From Paraspadella gotoi (lineage: Eukaryota > Chaetognatha), in assembly GCA_051294375.1 (NCBI GenBank), contig JBJCIZ010000239.1, forward strand, positions 405,078-469,077: a stretch of DNA of 64,000 bases, in the 5' to 3' direction. Below, one piece after another: positions 21,925-36,008 of this stretch. Positions within the stretch are counted from its first letter, which is position 1. Each line of letters begins with the position of its first letter. The notes under the pieces were generated by a model. The model ran no database searches. It was given only the letters and a program-made list of their open reading frames with translations, and had not been told where the DNA came from. A program made the translations under genes and the position numbers.

Positions 21925-24900
21925 CTAATCCGATTTGTTTTCCGCGTTTTGATTCCGAGCGAAATTGAGGAAAACTTGTTCCAACGTAGTTTGCGAAACG
22001 GAATAATCCTCGATATTAAATTCTTCCCTCGCGCTCTCGATCCTATCGAAAACCTCGGCCCACGATACGTCACGCTCCGAGGTCGAGGATGTTTCGGGAA
22101 TCCAGTAATGAATCAAACCCTGATGCTCGTCCTTCAATTGCGCACCCGGAAATGATTCGTCGAGAAACTCCATCAACCGCGCGAGACCTTCGGCGTCGGT
22201 GCCATTGGTTCCCACGCTTTCCGTTTGCGTTGGTTGCCCAATTCTGGCCATCACCGTGTACCCGTTTCCGAATTTATTTTTCAAATGTTGACAACTTCCT
22301 ATGCATTTGAATATCCCATTGACCATAATGGCCATGCGGGTGCACAATGCCTCGCACTCGTCCATACTGTGCGATGTGAGAATGATGCTCTGATTACCTC
22401 GTTCTCTGATGGAAGACAAGGTATCCCAAAGCAGCCTTCTTGCTACTGGATCCATTCCGGTAGTAGGCTCGTCCAAAAGGACAATGTCTGGACTACCCAC
22501 CAACGCAATGGCTGTTGACAGTTTTCTTTTATTTCCACCTGAAAAATTCTTCGTGTATTTGTGGATGTGTTCCTCGAGAAGAAGAGCACTCACCAAGTGT
22601 TTGATCATATCTGGAATCATGTTCTCTTTAATGCCTTTCAACCTGGCATACATTGTGAGCGTTTCCCACCCGGTCATTTGGTCTATGAGGGCATCGAATT
22701 GAGGACAGTAGCCCATACGTTGTTGGACCCTTCTTAAATTTGATTTGATGTCGTACCCACCAACATAGCCATTACCATCTGTTATTGTTTCATCACCGGT
22801 TAGCATTTTGAAAGTGGTCGTTTTTCCAGCTCCATTAACGCCGAGAAGTCCGAAACATTCTCCCTTTGGAATGGCCAATGATAATTCGTTCACTGCTAGA
22901 AATTCGCCATATTTTTTAGTGAGCGAATCTAGAATTATCGCATTACTTTCATCAGTCAATTTGTTTAGTTCGATCATGTTTTCAATTCTGAGTTTTTCAC
23001 TGTTGACATCTTCGTCGACGCTGAGAAGTCGCGACAATCCGTGAAGACGAGAATCTCTCACAAGAGTTGGTTCAGATGCACCCTGTGGACGAACTCTTTC
23101 CCAGAAACCGCAGAGACGAAGGGCATTTCTGCAACCTCCTCTGATACTGTAGAAAGTACCCCTGAGAACCTGTGATTCATAGATCATCAGAATTGAAAAA
23201 AATGTCGCCGATGCGAGACATAAGAAGAATACTTCTCGGCCGATTCCAGGTTTTTCCCACGACAAATAATTGTCATTGAATTTGGCACACATATCTCCAC
23301 AATTTTTTTGACAACATGGAAACGGTTCCGTCATGAGAGCGCAAAAGAAATCCAAGGATATGTTGTATGGCTTCAAAAAGTCGTGGCATGTTTTGTTAAA
23401 ATTATAATTGTTGTAAACGTCATTTAATCCTTGCCCAAGAGCAAAGCCGGGAAAGAGCAAAAAAATCCATTCTAATATGATCTGTTCATCTTGCGTTCCG
23501 AGGTCAGGAATGGATAATATAGCATTTGTAAGCAGAGTAACGACTCCAGTGAAAATATTGAACATCACTAATTTGACAAAGCCCGATGTGGGTACATCAA
23601 AAACAAAAGAAAATAAATAGACCATTGGTAGTTGAGCAAACGCATAACAAAAAAGTAGTAAAAACACATACGCAAGATTGTCTTTGTAAAGATATGCCTG
23701 GATGTCAAAAGGAAGGAAGACTAAAACAACTAGAACGGTGGGAATCAAGAAATTTATAAAATCCCAGAGAAAAGTCGATAACCAAAAATTGACGAAATGA
23801 ACGCCCGCGACGATTTGTATGTGCTTTGCTTTGGAGACTCTTTCCCTGATTAGGAATACTGCAAATGATGAACTGAGAAAACACATTCCGAACATTAGAT
23901 TAAATGACAGAACAAAGGAATCAAAATTTCTAGTTTGTTCGTCAAGAACCTGATCTCTCGCAGTACGCGGGAGTGGATGATTAGTCGCATTAAGGGCGCT
24001 AAAATTACCATCCACGATGTAAGACAGAATTGAATTCATTAAGATCTCGAGTGAAATTGCTGGGGTGTGAAATGCTTGATCGTTAAAAAATCCTATGGCT
24101 TTTTTACTTTCATTTGCCTCGGAAAATAAGGCACCAACTATGTAGTGATCATTTAAGTATGAAACACCATCCGATGCTGCTATTTCTACAAGATATTCAT
24201 CAATAATTGTATTATTAGTTTTGTTTTGTATCTCATGATCATTTTTTACATAAACCGGGTTGTCTTTAGTATTTCTAAATTGATCAGCATATTTTATATT
24301 CAGTAGAGAAGCATTACTTTTATCTGAGGTGTATGCATTATACGTATATGAAAACTTTTCTAGATTCAAAGGCATAGGAGGCAAATCACCCGGCTTTGGA
24401 AACGTTTTCATCACTAGAAGTGCGGTTGCCAGGTAAAAGGCTGGAATTATCAATTGCGCAAATGAAATAAGCCAATTCCGTTTTGTATGTAAAACTCGCT
24501 TGAGAAACATGGCATAAAATTGTTGGAAATAAAGTTTCAAACCAAAGTTTCTGGTTTCCTGCTGATGTTATCCATTGTCTCTGGTTTGAATAAAGTGAAT
24601 TAGCTGTGTGGTTTGTATCGCCTTCAACTTCAAAATTTGGATTTTCGAAAGCGGTATCATTTTGAGCTGGCGTAGTCTGTCGAATTTTTTGTGTTAATGT
24701 TTCATCCTCTTCTTCTCCAACGCGCATGAAAACCTCCTCCATTGTTGTAATTGATGCTCCATAGCTCATGATACCCAAACCTTTCTTATTAGCTTCAAGA
24801 TAAGAAAACAGTTGAGCAAAACTGGAAGAACTCTCTTTGGGAAGAATGAAGGACAACTCCGCACTAATGTTACTTTCCAACTGTGCTTGAGGGACATGAT

Positions 24901-27349
24901 GACAGATCAACCGAGATATCTTAGACACGTCGCACCTTGTGTTTTCTTTCACTATAACCATGTGGTAACCTGCTCCATATTTTGACTTCAAAAACAATGA
25001 AGAACCGCAGCATTTCATTACACCGTTAGACATTATAGCTATCCGATTGCCAAGCACATCGGCTTCATCCATGAAGTGAGTAGTTAGCAATACCGTTCTT
25101 CCTTGCTTGTACTTTAATAAAACATCCCAAGTTTGTCTTCGAGCCGATGGATCCATCCCGGAGGTAGGCTCATCCAACATTACAACTTTAGGATTTCCAA
25201 TTAAAGCGATTCCAACAGACAGCTTTCTCTTCATTCCTCCCGATAGATTCTTAGCCAAGGAAAACTTTTTTGTTTCTAAATTTAAATCTTTCAAAATCTG
25301 ATTTATTTGTAAATCGAGAGTTACCTTTTCCAGGTGATTTCCTTTTAACTCGCCAAAAAAAACTAAGTGTTCGTAAACTGTAAGAGAGTCGAACAAGACA
25401 TCATGCTGAGGACAGAGGCCAATCGAATGACGAATGTCATCCATTTCATTTCGAATGTCAAAACCATTTATTATAGCAAATCCTGATGTTGGAGGATATT
25501 GACCAGTAAGCACGGACATGGTGGTACTTTTTCCTGCTCCATTGTGCCCAAGTAAGACTGTAATCTGACCTTCAAACATGTCAATGGATGTATTTTTTAC
25601 AGCAATCTTCGACCCAAAAACCTTTCTCAAATTTTTCATCTGAATACCCGCATTGAGACCAATTGGATTTTTTTCGAAATACTCGTCACTCTCATTCTTC
25701 GAAACTTCCTCAGAATTTTCTAAAATTTCTCTAGAATTAATTTTTTTCTGAATATTTTGTTTCCAACGCGGGCCGAACCAATAACTAGGGGAAACGGGAA
25801 AATACCACTTTTGCGGCACACCAAGCTCACCGGGAGCGATGCCTTCCACATACCAAGTTATTGTAGCGTACAAAAAAAAGTCGACAACGAGCATAACCAT
25901 AACGATTTGCATGCTAAAATTATCATCAACTGATGACGCCTGAGATAATGTTGCCCATTGCAGTCCACCTCCTTTTCCCTCAAACATTCCCATGACCTGA
26001 AAAAAAAAAATACCATAAACCTTAGCACAATTTAACGTAATTTATTACTATTTACTTACTTGACAACCATAAGCCATGTTGACATTCAATAAAAGCGACG
26101 TAACAATTTTGACCGTGTAAGAAATAGTTGCGTATCTTGGTTGTATAAAACCGTATGGTAAATAAGTTATAAACCATAAGACTCCCGCCGCTGCAGCGGC
26201 TGAGTTTGCTTTTTTGAAGAAAGTGGAGACCATGAAAGAGAAATTGATCGTCGCCATGCCATAAAGTAAAAGGAACATGAATACGCAAGTGGGATCGGAA
26301 TGTGGAATGACGCTACCGCGCGGTCCCAATTTAGCGGTCAGCAAAATCGTAATCAACGTAACGATGAGCAGAACGAAAAGGAAGCATTTGGAAAACCAAG
26401 CGGCCCAATGCATCCAGTTGGAGAGGCCCATTATCTTCATGGACTCCTTCAACTTTCTGTCCTTTTCGACGGTGACGTTTTTGACAATGTCCAAAACCAC
26501 AATTACCAAACTCATAACGAATATTAACGGGAATTGCAACTGAATGCTCGTCACAAAGATGTCGTCGGTGTAAGGCGGGTAAGGAATTCGTTTCAACTTG
26601 ACATCGATATCCGTCATGTTGTTTTCTTTAGCTTTTCCACTTTTGGAAGAAATGTATTCGGTTATTCCTTTGTTAAGGGCGTATTGAAGCGTCAAAAATC
26701 CTTCTCGCCAGTAACCAGGATCGCCTCCCTTGTCTTTTCCCTCTTCCCTCGGTCCCAACTTCTGGAACAAGGGAAACACGAAATTGGTTTTCCAATCCTT
26801 GTCGGTAGAGAACAATCCTTTGTTCTTGTTGTTTCTCGGTGAGTAGTTAAACCTGAGTCGATAGTCGATCTTCCAATTTGCATCATTGATGCCATCAAAA
26901 ACGATGCCGGCCAGAGGATTGTGCTTTGCAAGACCTTTTGCGGACAGCAACGCTGGGACGCCAGAAGCGAACAATGAAGGAGGAAAGACAGATTGACTGG
27001 CGATGTCGCTCAACATCTTTTCTTCGCTTTTATACCCGACGAATTTTAAATTTAAAAAGTTTTTGGTCGCGTTGATAATTTCATCTGTGGCTTCATTCTT
27101 TGGTGCGTAGAAGACCGAGTCGGGCGGATTTGAAGAAAAAGCCGGAAGCTGGTCGATATCAAAGGCTGGGTACAATCTGGGATCCGTTTCTGTACGCGGG
27201 GCTTTGATGGTCTGTCGAATGATCACCAATATGATGGAGAGCATCACCGGCAAGACGATCTCCAGTATTGTTACGACCCGCTGCCGCTTTTGCAGCAAAA
27301 AGTTCTTCCACAGCAACAGCCAAAACTTTCTCCAGTTGGAGGAAGCCAT
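21925..27349 (-). CDS. ABCA-family (ABCA3-like) full-length lipid transporter
   Basis: Members of this family move phospholipids or sterols across membranes. Coding starts at ATG 27349, directly after an acceptor (TTTTGCAG), which implies a 5' UTR intron. Exon 27349-26060 (430 codons) ends Q|GTAAGT; a 63-bp intron follows, then exon 25996 onward (V-M-G-M). The first half has TM1 near the start (VVTILEIVLPVMLSIILVII), a large ectodomain and further TM helices. NBD1 has Walker A GHNGAGKS (near 25550), the signature NLSGGMKRK (near 25245) and Walker B VVMLDEP. The second half starts about GLKLYFQQFYAMFLKR and has Walker A GVNGAGKT (near 22848), NFSGGNKRK, IVLLDEPTTGMD and the tail TLEQVFLNFARN, stop at 21925. 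The total is about 1780 residues, in the ABCA3 size range. Near 24545-24640 the reading frame changes without a good intron: one or more base errors or a cryptic short intron. Apart from that the gene looks intact. Confidence 0.92.
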
Positions 27350-27559
27350 CTGCAAAATGAAAAAGGTTTATTTTAATAATAAGAACAATATTTCGTTTGT
27401 ATCAATAATTTTAGAAAATATAAATGGACCAAAATAATAAAACTTAGGCCCCCGTTGAAAGTGGTAAACATTAAGAGCAAAAGAATGATTTATTTTTTTA
27501 CATTTGCTGTACGAATTTCAATACATTGAAATTATAATCAATGCACGAGAGTAACCGCA

Positions 27560-27760
27560 GCGGATTCAGAAGTAAAACAGTTGATCTTATTGCGCAATTC
27601 TGTATTTTCATCGAGTGCAAAGTCAATTTTTTGTGTTGTCGTCGAGACGAAAGAGCAGACGATTTTCCGAGGTTCCTGCAGCGTCGGCATGCGGCGTGGG
27701 CTGCGGCGCTCGCTCCTGCACCGGGTTTAGCTTTTTCTTGTATTATGTAACAAAAAAAAA
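27560..27760 (-). promoter_or_regulatory. CpG-rich region, likely ABCA 5' UTR or promoter
   Basis: A CpG-rich block lies 200-400 bp upstream of the ABCA start ATG, where the acceptor at 27350 demands an upstream non-coding exon. No TATA box is evident. It is repeated in copy B at about 41610-41820. Confidence 0.35.
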
Positions 27761-28155
27761 AAGAAGAGAGACAGAGAGAGAGAGTGAGTGAGTGAGTGAT
27801 TATTAGTCATCTAAAAGTTACGAATCAAAAGATTCTGATCACATGAAAAGCGATACAGCCCGTAGGCGTTTGACTCAAAAAGCTAAAAATAACACAAAAA
27901 ATCTTTACTTATTCGTTCGCCGATTATCACACAATCAGTTAGCGGCCTTAAACATTTATCAAAACCTCTAAATGATCATTTATCCTTTTTAAAAGCTTCG
28001 TGCGATTGTCCTTCTAGTTTAACCTGGTCAAAGTGACGTCAACTCGTTGCGACGCTCGCCACGCCCCCCCGTCTCGATGACCGGCGCGTTAACGATGCCT
28101 TCGAACGCGAACCGCGAAACGAAAACCCATTGCCCTCTCAAGAGTAAAATAGGTC
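27761..28155. other. Intergenic DNA
   Basis: Short (GA)n and (GTGA)n runs at 27765-27800, otherwise unremarkable. No gene is recognised. Confidence 0.5.
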
Positions 28156-28159
28156 AATG

Positions 28160-28745
28160 AGCGCGAGGATGACGACGATGACGACGACGATGACGACCAT
28201 GATGACGGATGACGACTAATGAGGACGATGATGAGGACGATGACGACGATGACGAAACATGATGACGATGAGGACGACGATGACGATGATATTAACGATG
28301 AGGACGATGATGACCGACAATGAGGACGACGATGACGATGATGATGACGAGATGATGACCGATGACGACCATGATGACCATGATGACGATGAGGATGACG
28401 ACGATGACAATGACGATGAGAAATGACGATAGAACAATTGACGATGGAGAACGATGACGAAGAATGATGACTAGATGACGACCATGTGACATGAGGACAA
28501 TGATGACAATGAACGACGATGATGAAGACGCCCATAAGACGACCATGACGACGATGAAGATGATGTCGACGGAGGCAATGGCGACGACGATGACCCTGAC
28601 GATGATAATGACGACCAAGATGAACCCAACGACAATGACAAAAATGACCCCGTCGAGAATGACAAAATTGATATCGACGAGAATGATGATGACCAAGATG
28701 ATGACAAAAATGACATTAACGACAATGATGATGACACAAATATAG
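28160..28745. repeat. (GAC/GAT)n degenerate trinucleotide array
   Basis: Nearly 600 bp of GAC, GAT and GAG triplets in changing register. Poly-Asp frames are broken repeatedly, and reverse frames give Ser/His/Val runs. The counterpart is about 42280-42900. It is not coding. Confidence 0.85.
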
Positions 28746-28746
28746 G

Positions 28747-29237
28747 NNNNNNNNNNGCCCTTAACGACTATGACGATCTCCAGGAGGAGATATCATTAAG
28801 GGAACTTGACAAAGATAGAAATTAAAATGACGATATAATCTTGACAAATATTGCAATTANNNNNNNNNNNNNNNNNNNNNNNNNNNNNNNNNNNNNNNNN
28901 NNNNNNNNNNNNNNNNNNNNNNNNNNNNNNNNNNNNNNNNNNNNNNNNNNNNNNNNNNNNNNNNNNNNNNNNNNNNNNNNNNNNNNNNNNNNNNNNNNNN
29001 NNNNNNNNNNNNNNNNNNNNNNNNNNNNNNNAAACAAACAACAAAAACAAAGGCTTAATACAATATGCATTTCGTATTATGAACTTAAAACGGATAAAAG
29101 ACGCAAATCACGTTATCAAAAGATAATGACAAACACTGATGACATTGANNNNNNNNNNNNNNNNNNNNNNNNNNNNNNNNNNNNNNNNNNNNNNNNNNNN
29201 NNNNNNNNNNNNNNNNNNNNNNNNNNNNNNNNNNNNN
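28747..29237. other. Three assembly gaps
   Basis: N at 28747-28756, 28860-29031 and 29149-29237. Copy B has continuous sequence across the matching interval (about 42885-43345). Confidence 0.99.
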
Positions 29238-31031
29238 AAATTTTCTTTCTTTCTTTCTTTTTTTTCCAAAGTCGTAAACCTTTATTTTTAATCTAATTGT
29301 TTGACGTCATATTTTTTCTCTCTTTGTCTCTTCTCTATTCTTTTTTATTGCTTATGTTTTTCTCTTCTTTCTGACGTTCTAATACTAAATTATGTACTTT
29401 TACTCTTTGTTTTCTGTTTTCTCTCTTTTTATCTTTCTTTCATATTCTGTCTCTCTCTTTCTCCCTCCTTTCCCTCCTTCAAGTTGGAGAATTTATGGGC
29501 AGTTCGATTCTGAGGCGCTAAACAATGGTTAATTATTGTTTTACTAATAATTAATTGATTTATGAATTTATTGATCAATTCGTAATTCATCAATATTTTA
29601 TTCTTATTCTTTATTCATTCATTCTATATTCATTCATTTTTCATTCACACGTTCTTTCGTGGTTCCTTCATTCATTAATTTATGCATTGAATCATCCATT
29701 AAAACGTTAACTCTTTGCTTGTTATTCATTCACTCCATTAGCCAATTAATTTATTCATTCACAATTGTATTAATCATTTTTTATCTCACTCTCTAATGCA
29801 TTAATTCATTCATTCATTCATTCATTCATTCATTCATTCATTCATTCATTCATCCATTCATTCATTCATTAATTCATTCATTCATTTATTCCTTCATTCA
29901 TTCATTCATTCATTCATTCATTCATTCATTCATTTATTCATTCATTCATCATTCATTAATTCATTCATTCATCAATCCTTTATCTTCCCATGTTGATCTC
30001 TTTTCACATCTTCGAATGCTCCTCCCAAAATGCGTCGCAAAACATTCGCCCTTCATGTTCTACTGGTTTTTCTTTCGTGATCCGAAACCAATTTTTTTAT
30101 CACCTTTATCTTTCACAATCGAGTTGTTAGTTAAAAGGAAAAGATTAAACATTTGTTTACGATTCGGACGAGATAAATGTACATCGGTGTTAGGATGAAG
30201 GGCGGACGTAATAGCCGAAGGAAATCGGATCCATCACTCGTTCTCGTTTGGGTTATGTATTTTTAACTTGGAGGAACGGAAGCGGAACATCTTTAAATAG
30301 CCGGAAAACAAAGATACGGTATTATTTACTGTTTTATGTTTATTGACAGATAGATAACATTAATTAAAAATTTTAATATGATAGTACTATATTTTTTTAA
30401 TAATAAAAAAAAAAAAATAAACTGCTTGGAAGATATTTTGTGAACTCGGGAATGGACATATTTCCCAGGTCATCTTAGTTGACCTTTTTCGGACTCGTCT
30501 TTTTCACCATCGTTGTCGCTTTCTCGTGTTTTTTCTTTTAGCCGAAAACCTCGTCACTTGTTATTCGAACAAAATCGTTTCGCAGGAAAGATTTTCAATT
30601 ATTGCACGACATTAAAATTTCCCCATTTGTTTAATTCTAAAGATTAAGCTTATTCGAGCCGTGGCCTCTTCCTCAATGATAATATAATAAATAAATAATA
30701 AAATAATATAAATGATATAAATAATAATATAAATATAAAACATTTTCTACACTGCTGTTTTAAATAAAACTCACGAGGCGGAAATATTCCGAACCCGTCC
30801 CTCGACATTTTTACAACTGCTATTGTCTTGTTTATTTATTTTACACTCGGTTTATTCCCCGCGATTGGCTTGGCGATGGAGCGACGGTGCTTGGCGTCAA
30901 CCAAGCGGACGCTCCGCGTTACGTTCCGCTCCTCTCGACTCTCTCTCTGTCTCTCTCGCTCGTTGAAACAGCGAAGAGACGGAAAGTGGATGGAGACGAC
31001 AAGCACTCTGACACTAAGGTAAATATCAAAA

Positions 31032-31035
<4 letters not shown>

Positions 31036-31091
<56 letters not shown>

Positions 31092-31154
31092 CAATGAGGG
31101 GATGGTCTTTTCATGGTTTGGTTTTGTGAGGGCAAAAATATAGTAGGAGTCAAG

Positions 31155-31205
<51 letters not shown>

Positions 31206-31231
31206 CAGAAATAAAGAAAAAAAAGATGAGC

Positions 31232-31274
<43 letters not shown>

Positions 31275-31947
31275 AGAGAGAGACAGAGAGAGAGAGAGAA
31301 AGACAGATAGAAAGAGAACCAAGAGTATCTAAGAGCCATTATTCAGTTTTAAAGCAAGAGGCGAGCAAAAAATTAATTGTTGATTAATAAAATTAACTAA
31401 TACATGTAAAATTATACGCTTTGTCATTCTGTCAAAGTAACTAATTTATATTCGCATATTTATATTGCGTATTTTGAATCGTTAATTAGTTTTTCCTGTT
31501 AAAACTATTAAAAAAAATGACGCATATTTTTCTTTACATACATTAACATTAAGTTTTCGCGTGAAAAGTATTTACCAAAAAAAAAAACAAAAAAAAAAAA
31601 CAAACATTTTTTTTGGAGAAACAAAAGAGAGGCTATGTCGCTAATTTACTAAACTTGAATTTTTAAACGAACAACTATGTTTTTGAACGAAATACGAACT
31701 TTTTTTAACGACGAAGACGACTATAACGACTATGTAGAAGACAGCGACGACGACGAAAACACCGAAGATGACAGCGACGACGACGAAACAACGACGATGA
31801 CAACGATGCAATGACAGCAACAATCTGCCGGAAAGTAAACACCTTTTTTTTTTCCTTCGCGTCAAGAGTCGAATTGCAACTGGGATTTAGAGGAGGATTT
31901 TCTCGCTGAAGAGGACGAGAGAGAGAGAGAGAAGAAGAGAGAGAGGA

Positions 31948-31995
<48 letters not shown>

Positions 31996-32225
31996 ATTTT
32001 TGTTGTCGTCGTTGTCAAGTCGTCCAGGACTTAGTCCGACTTAACCCACGGAGAAAAAAACTAATGGACAAATGGCGAGATGGCGAGCGGGAGAGAGGAG
32101 AGAGAGGAAGAGAGATAGAAGTAAGAGAGAGAGAGAGAGGGCAGAGAGAGAATTGCAAAGAGAGCGAGTGAGGGAGAGAGGAGATAAATTGTTAGAGAGC
32201 GAGAAGAGAGAGAGAGAGAGAGAAG

Positions 32226-32283
<58 letters not shown>

Positions 32284-32385
32284 CGAGTGAAAGGAAAGAG
32301 GGAGAGAGAGAGAGAGGGGAGAGGCGAGAAGACAATTGTAAGAGAGAGAGCGAGAGAGAGAGAGAGAAAGAGAAAGAGGGGGTGA
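31036..32385 (+). repeat. (GA)n arrays of copy B
   Basis: GA-rich blocks at 31036-31095, 31157-31310, 31915-31992 and 32095-32385, with more interruptions than in copy A. Between them lie the frameshifted acidic segment and unique DNA. Confidence 0.9.
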
Positions 32386-32764
32386 GATGGCAAGATGGCG
32401 AAAGATCGAGAGATTGAGATGGCAAAAACGGCATTTTACTCCGTAAAACTTTCACCATGTCGCTATATCAATATATCATATTACCTTCTTAACGCGACCT
32501 CACAACGCATTTTCCCTCACCCTCACCGCATCACCCTTTCTCATTCCGCGATCTTTTCACGCGTTCGCGGTGAAACAGATAAGAAAAAAAAAAATCACAA
32601 AAAAAAAAAAAAAAATTCCCGCAGCCGCGAAAAATTGAAATTTGAAAAGGGGACGGGTTGGGGGGTGGGGGTAGCGGAAAGGGTCGGGGATTGAGTGGGT
32701 AATGTCGGCTCCACATTGTCTGTTTAAGGAGTCCAATTAGAGGGATAGGGAATAAAACAATCAC

Positions 32765-33025
32765 GTAAACCTGATCTAATCTTAAACCCTAATACTCACC
32801 CAAATCCCCCAATCTTAATCTAACACTAATCCTACCTAATCTAACCCTAATCCTAAACTATCCCTGATCTAATCTTAAACCCTAATCCTAATCATAACCC
32901 TAATCTTAACTCTAATTCTAACCCTAACCCTATCCTATTCCTAATCCTAAACCCCTAATCTCTAACCCTTAAAAGCTATCTCAAACCTAAATCCTTAATC
33001 CTAATCTCAAACCAAATTTATTAAC
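32765..33025. repeat. Degenerate CCTAA-type repeat, copy B
   Basis: The counterpart of 18705-18960 with scattered indels. Confidence 0.7.
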
Positions 33026-33319
33026 CGGATATCCAAAACGTTTAATCTTTTCATTAATTGATTCCGAATTTAGGATAAAAAGGGTCGTTCTGGGAATATA
33101 AGGCCGGAGTGTCCTCCTTTCCAGACGGCGCCGCGTCAACGAGTTTCACGCTTCGCGCTCTCTCGGTTTTTTTTTTCGGCTCGGATTGTTGTTGTTGTTC
33201 TAGAGATTGTTGTTGTTGTTGTTGTCTCTCATATTCGTCGTCATCGAAGTAAGGATCGCATATTTTTTTCCTCCGTGGTTTTTTTATGAAATTGGTAACA
33301 TCATATATATATTTTTATG

Positions 33320-33331
33320 TCTTCTCTCTCT

Positions 33332-33391
<60 letters not shown>

Positions 33392-33698
33392 AAATCGTAC
33401 AACGGAAATAAGTATTACGCTTCCAATTTTTTCTAAGGCATATCAAAGAAGAGTACAAACGGCTGCTTGTTCGTTTTCTATGATGAAATTATTATGAAAC
33501 AGATCGAATATACAAGAAATAAACAAAGAAAAGTAAAAATCTCACAACAAATCTTCCATCTGTGTGAATCTCAGCGTTTGTGGAAGGCGAAGGCGTGAAC
33601 CGAAAAAAACAAAGCAAAGATGTTCACGGCGTGAAAAATAAAAAAAACACGGATATAGATTTATCGAGAGAGAGAAGAGTTAGAGAGAGAGAGAGAGG

Positions 33699-33781
<83 letters not shown>

Positions 33782-34465
33782 AGTTAATATTCAACTTCTC
33801 TCCAAAGACGACGAAAGCATCTGGAAATAATCGAATGTTTTGATATCAATCGAGAGATTGTGTTGCTAAGAGAGATTCGGAACAGACGATTATCTCACCT
33901 CGACAGAATCTTTGAAGCGAGAAAATTTCGTTTTATTTTTTTAAATTTAAATTCGATATTAGGGTGAAAATGTTTCCCGACTGTCGACGCCTTCGTTGTT
34001 AATTTCGTTGTTGGTTTTTAATTATCGTTTGAACGGCCGCTCGTGAGCTGGACGTCGCAGAGCCCTTGTCGGTGAATCGAAATAACTTTAAGCCTATTAC
34101 GCTTTTATTATTTTAACAGTATATTCTTTTTCCTGTTTTTTTTTTGTTGGTTGTCGGTCTGTCTGATTATCTGTCTATTCTGTTCACATTTAAAACACGC
34201 TGCAGTTATGTTCTTAAATCTTGGAAAAAGTTCGACGGAGAGCTTTTTTTTTTCCTCTTTTTGTGAATTTCCGGGATCATCTGGAATAAATGCATAATTT
34301 CTATATTTTTACAATTAAACAGGTTTGTCGGGTTGTTAAACATAAGTTCTAGTTTTTTCATTCTCGAATGTTTTGCTTTTTGACCCAAAACGATACAAAA
34401 AAGGGTTTATATGACGGAGGAAGAGAGAGAGAGAGGGGGAGAGAGAGAGAGAAGAGAGAGAGAGA

Positions 34466-34504
<39 letters not shown>

Positions 34505-34515
34505 AGAGAGAGAAT
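33320..34515 (+). repeat. (CT)n and (GA)n arrays of copy B
   Basis: Arrays at 33322-33390 (CT), 33664-33782 (GA) and 34424-34514 (GA), counterparts of those at 19250, 19618 and 20322. Confidence 0.9.
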
Positions 34516-36008
34516 TTTTTGTCACAAGTGAGTCAAAGATGATCGGTTTCGTCAAAAATCCTTTCTCGCCTTTCAAGTCGAACTTTCCGCGTCACCTTTC
34601 GTCAATTTCCTCTCCTCTCTGTCAGATCCAGTCTCTGTCTCTGTCAGCGAAGAGTCCACCTGCCGTGACGTCATCGGTTGCACCCACAATCTTTTCACCA
34701 TCGGAGAGAATGAACGTTTCGCGAAAACAAAATCCTTTTCTCACGTGTAAAAAATGTTGAAAAAGTAATTACGTGAAAAATAATCATTTAATTCGTCAAT
34801 TAGTCGAAACGACTAATGATGGTAATTTTGTTTTTTCCATTTTTCCCTGTTCTATCTTTTTATATCCTCAAGAAATTGGTAAATATCATCCATTCATTTA
34901 ATAAATAAGCGATCTTGCCAATGACTGTTGACATGCTATGATTCCCTATTACAAGTTAAGAATAGCAAAAAGCTTAAAACTTTCAATCTAATTTATTCAG
35001 TCTAAACTATTTACTCTATCAATTAAATTATTTAATATTTCAAAAAAAAGTAAACAATTGAATAAAAGGAGTTATATTATAATTATATGGACGAGTTGTC
35101 GTCGTCAGGCGCCGCAGCAGACGGTTCGCGGCTCGAGTGACAGGCGAAAAAAAAAACTTGGTCAATATGACATCAACAAGCCGGTCTTCACACCTCACAA
35201 CAACCGAAACGCCGCATCAGGTTGTGAATAAAATTAGTTGAATCACAGATATCGTGTGAATACTTTAATTTCGAACCAGGGAACAAGATAAATGAAACAG
35301 AGCAGATTCCGTGTATTATTTTGTAACATAGAAAATAAAATAAGCAATTGAATCTTTATAGATTTTCAACGCCGAAGAAGAAAGTAATTTGGATCGTCTG
35401 ACTCTGATTAGATACGGATCGCAATAACTTTACCTAAATTGGAATTATTTTTGTTATGGTTTCGTTCACAAACGTAAACCAATTTTTTTTAATCTTTAAA
35501 TATGAATGCCACGTTGTACAATTAGCCAATTCGATTCCGTTCGCCTTTTCTGTGTGGAATTCTATTTATAAAAAAATCTTAATGAAGGTCTGGAATCTCG
35601 GCGCCCAAAGTGTAATCTGAACTTCTTACTCTTGATTTATAGTTTCAATTTTTAATTTGAAAAAAGGTTTCACTTTCTGCTTTAACAGAAATTTTCCGGT
35701 TTGACATCACTTGAAATACTACTGTACCACTAAAAATACCACGATAAAATTAACTTTTGGTTTTATTCACATTAAGTTATTGTAAAAAAAAATAAAGATA
35801 ATGTGTCATCATTTATTTTTATCCGAATAGTGTAACATTTTTCTTTGGAATGTGAGAGTCTACAGATCAAAAAAAAAAAAAATTAAAAAAAAAAAAAACC
35901 AAAAAAACAACTTAAAAAAAAATACTAAGTCTATGTAAACATTTGCACTAACGATTTGCACAAATAATAATAATTAAAAAAAAAAAAACAAACTCCGAAA
36001 CGATCACA

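Larger units (their letters stand above)
15625..29475 (+). repeat. ~14 kb tandem duplication, copy A
   Basis: The whole segment recurs collinearly at 29476-43945: the ATTC array, the GA arrays, the telomere-like block, the ABCA gene and the GAC/GAT array. This copy carries open reading frames but also gaps (16091-16115, 18408-18601, 28747-28756, 28860-29031, 29149-29237). In copy B sequence is present at those places, for example about 130 bp at 32540-32670 opposite the gap 18408-18601. Confidence 0.9.

Noticed and set aside
28089-28745. Asp-, His- or Ser-rich proteins over the GAC/GAT array
   Set aside because: The register shifts constantly and stops occur in each frame; copy B does not preserve any frame.
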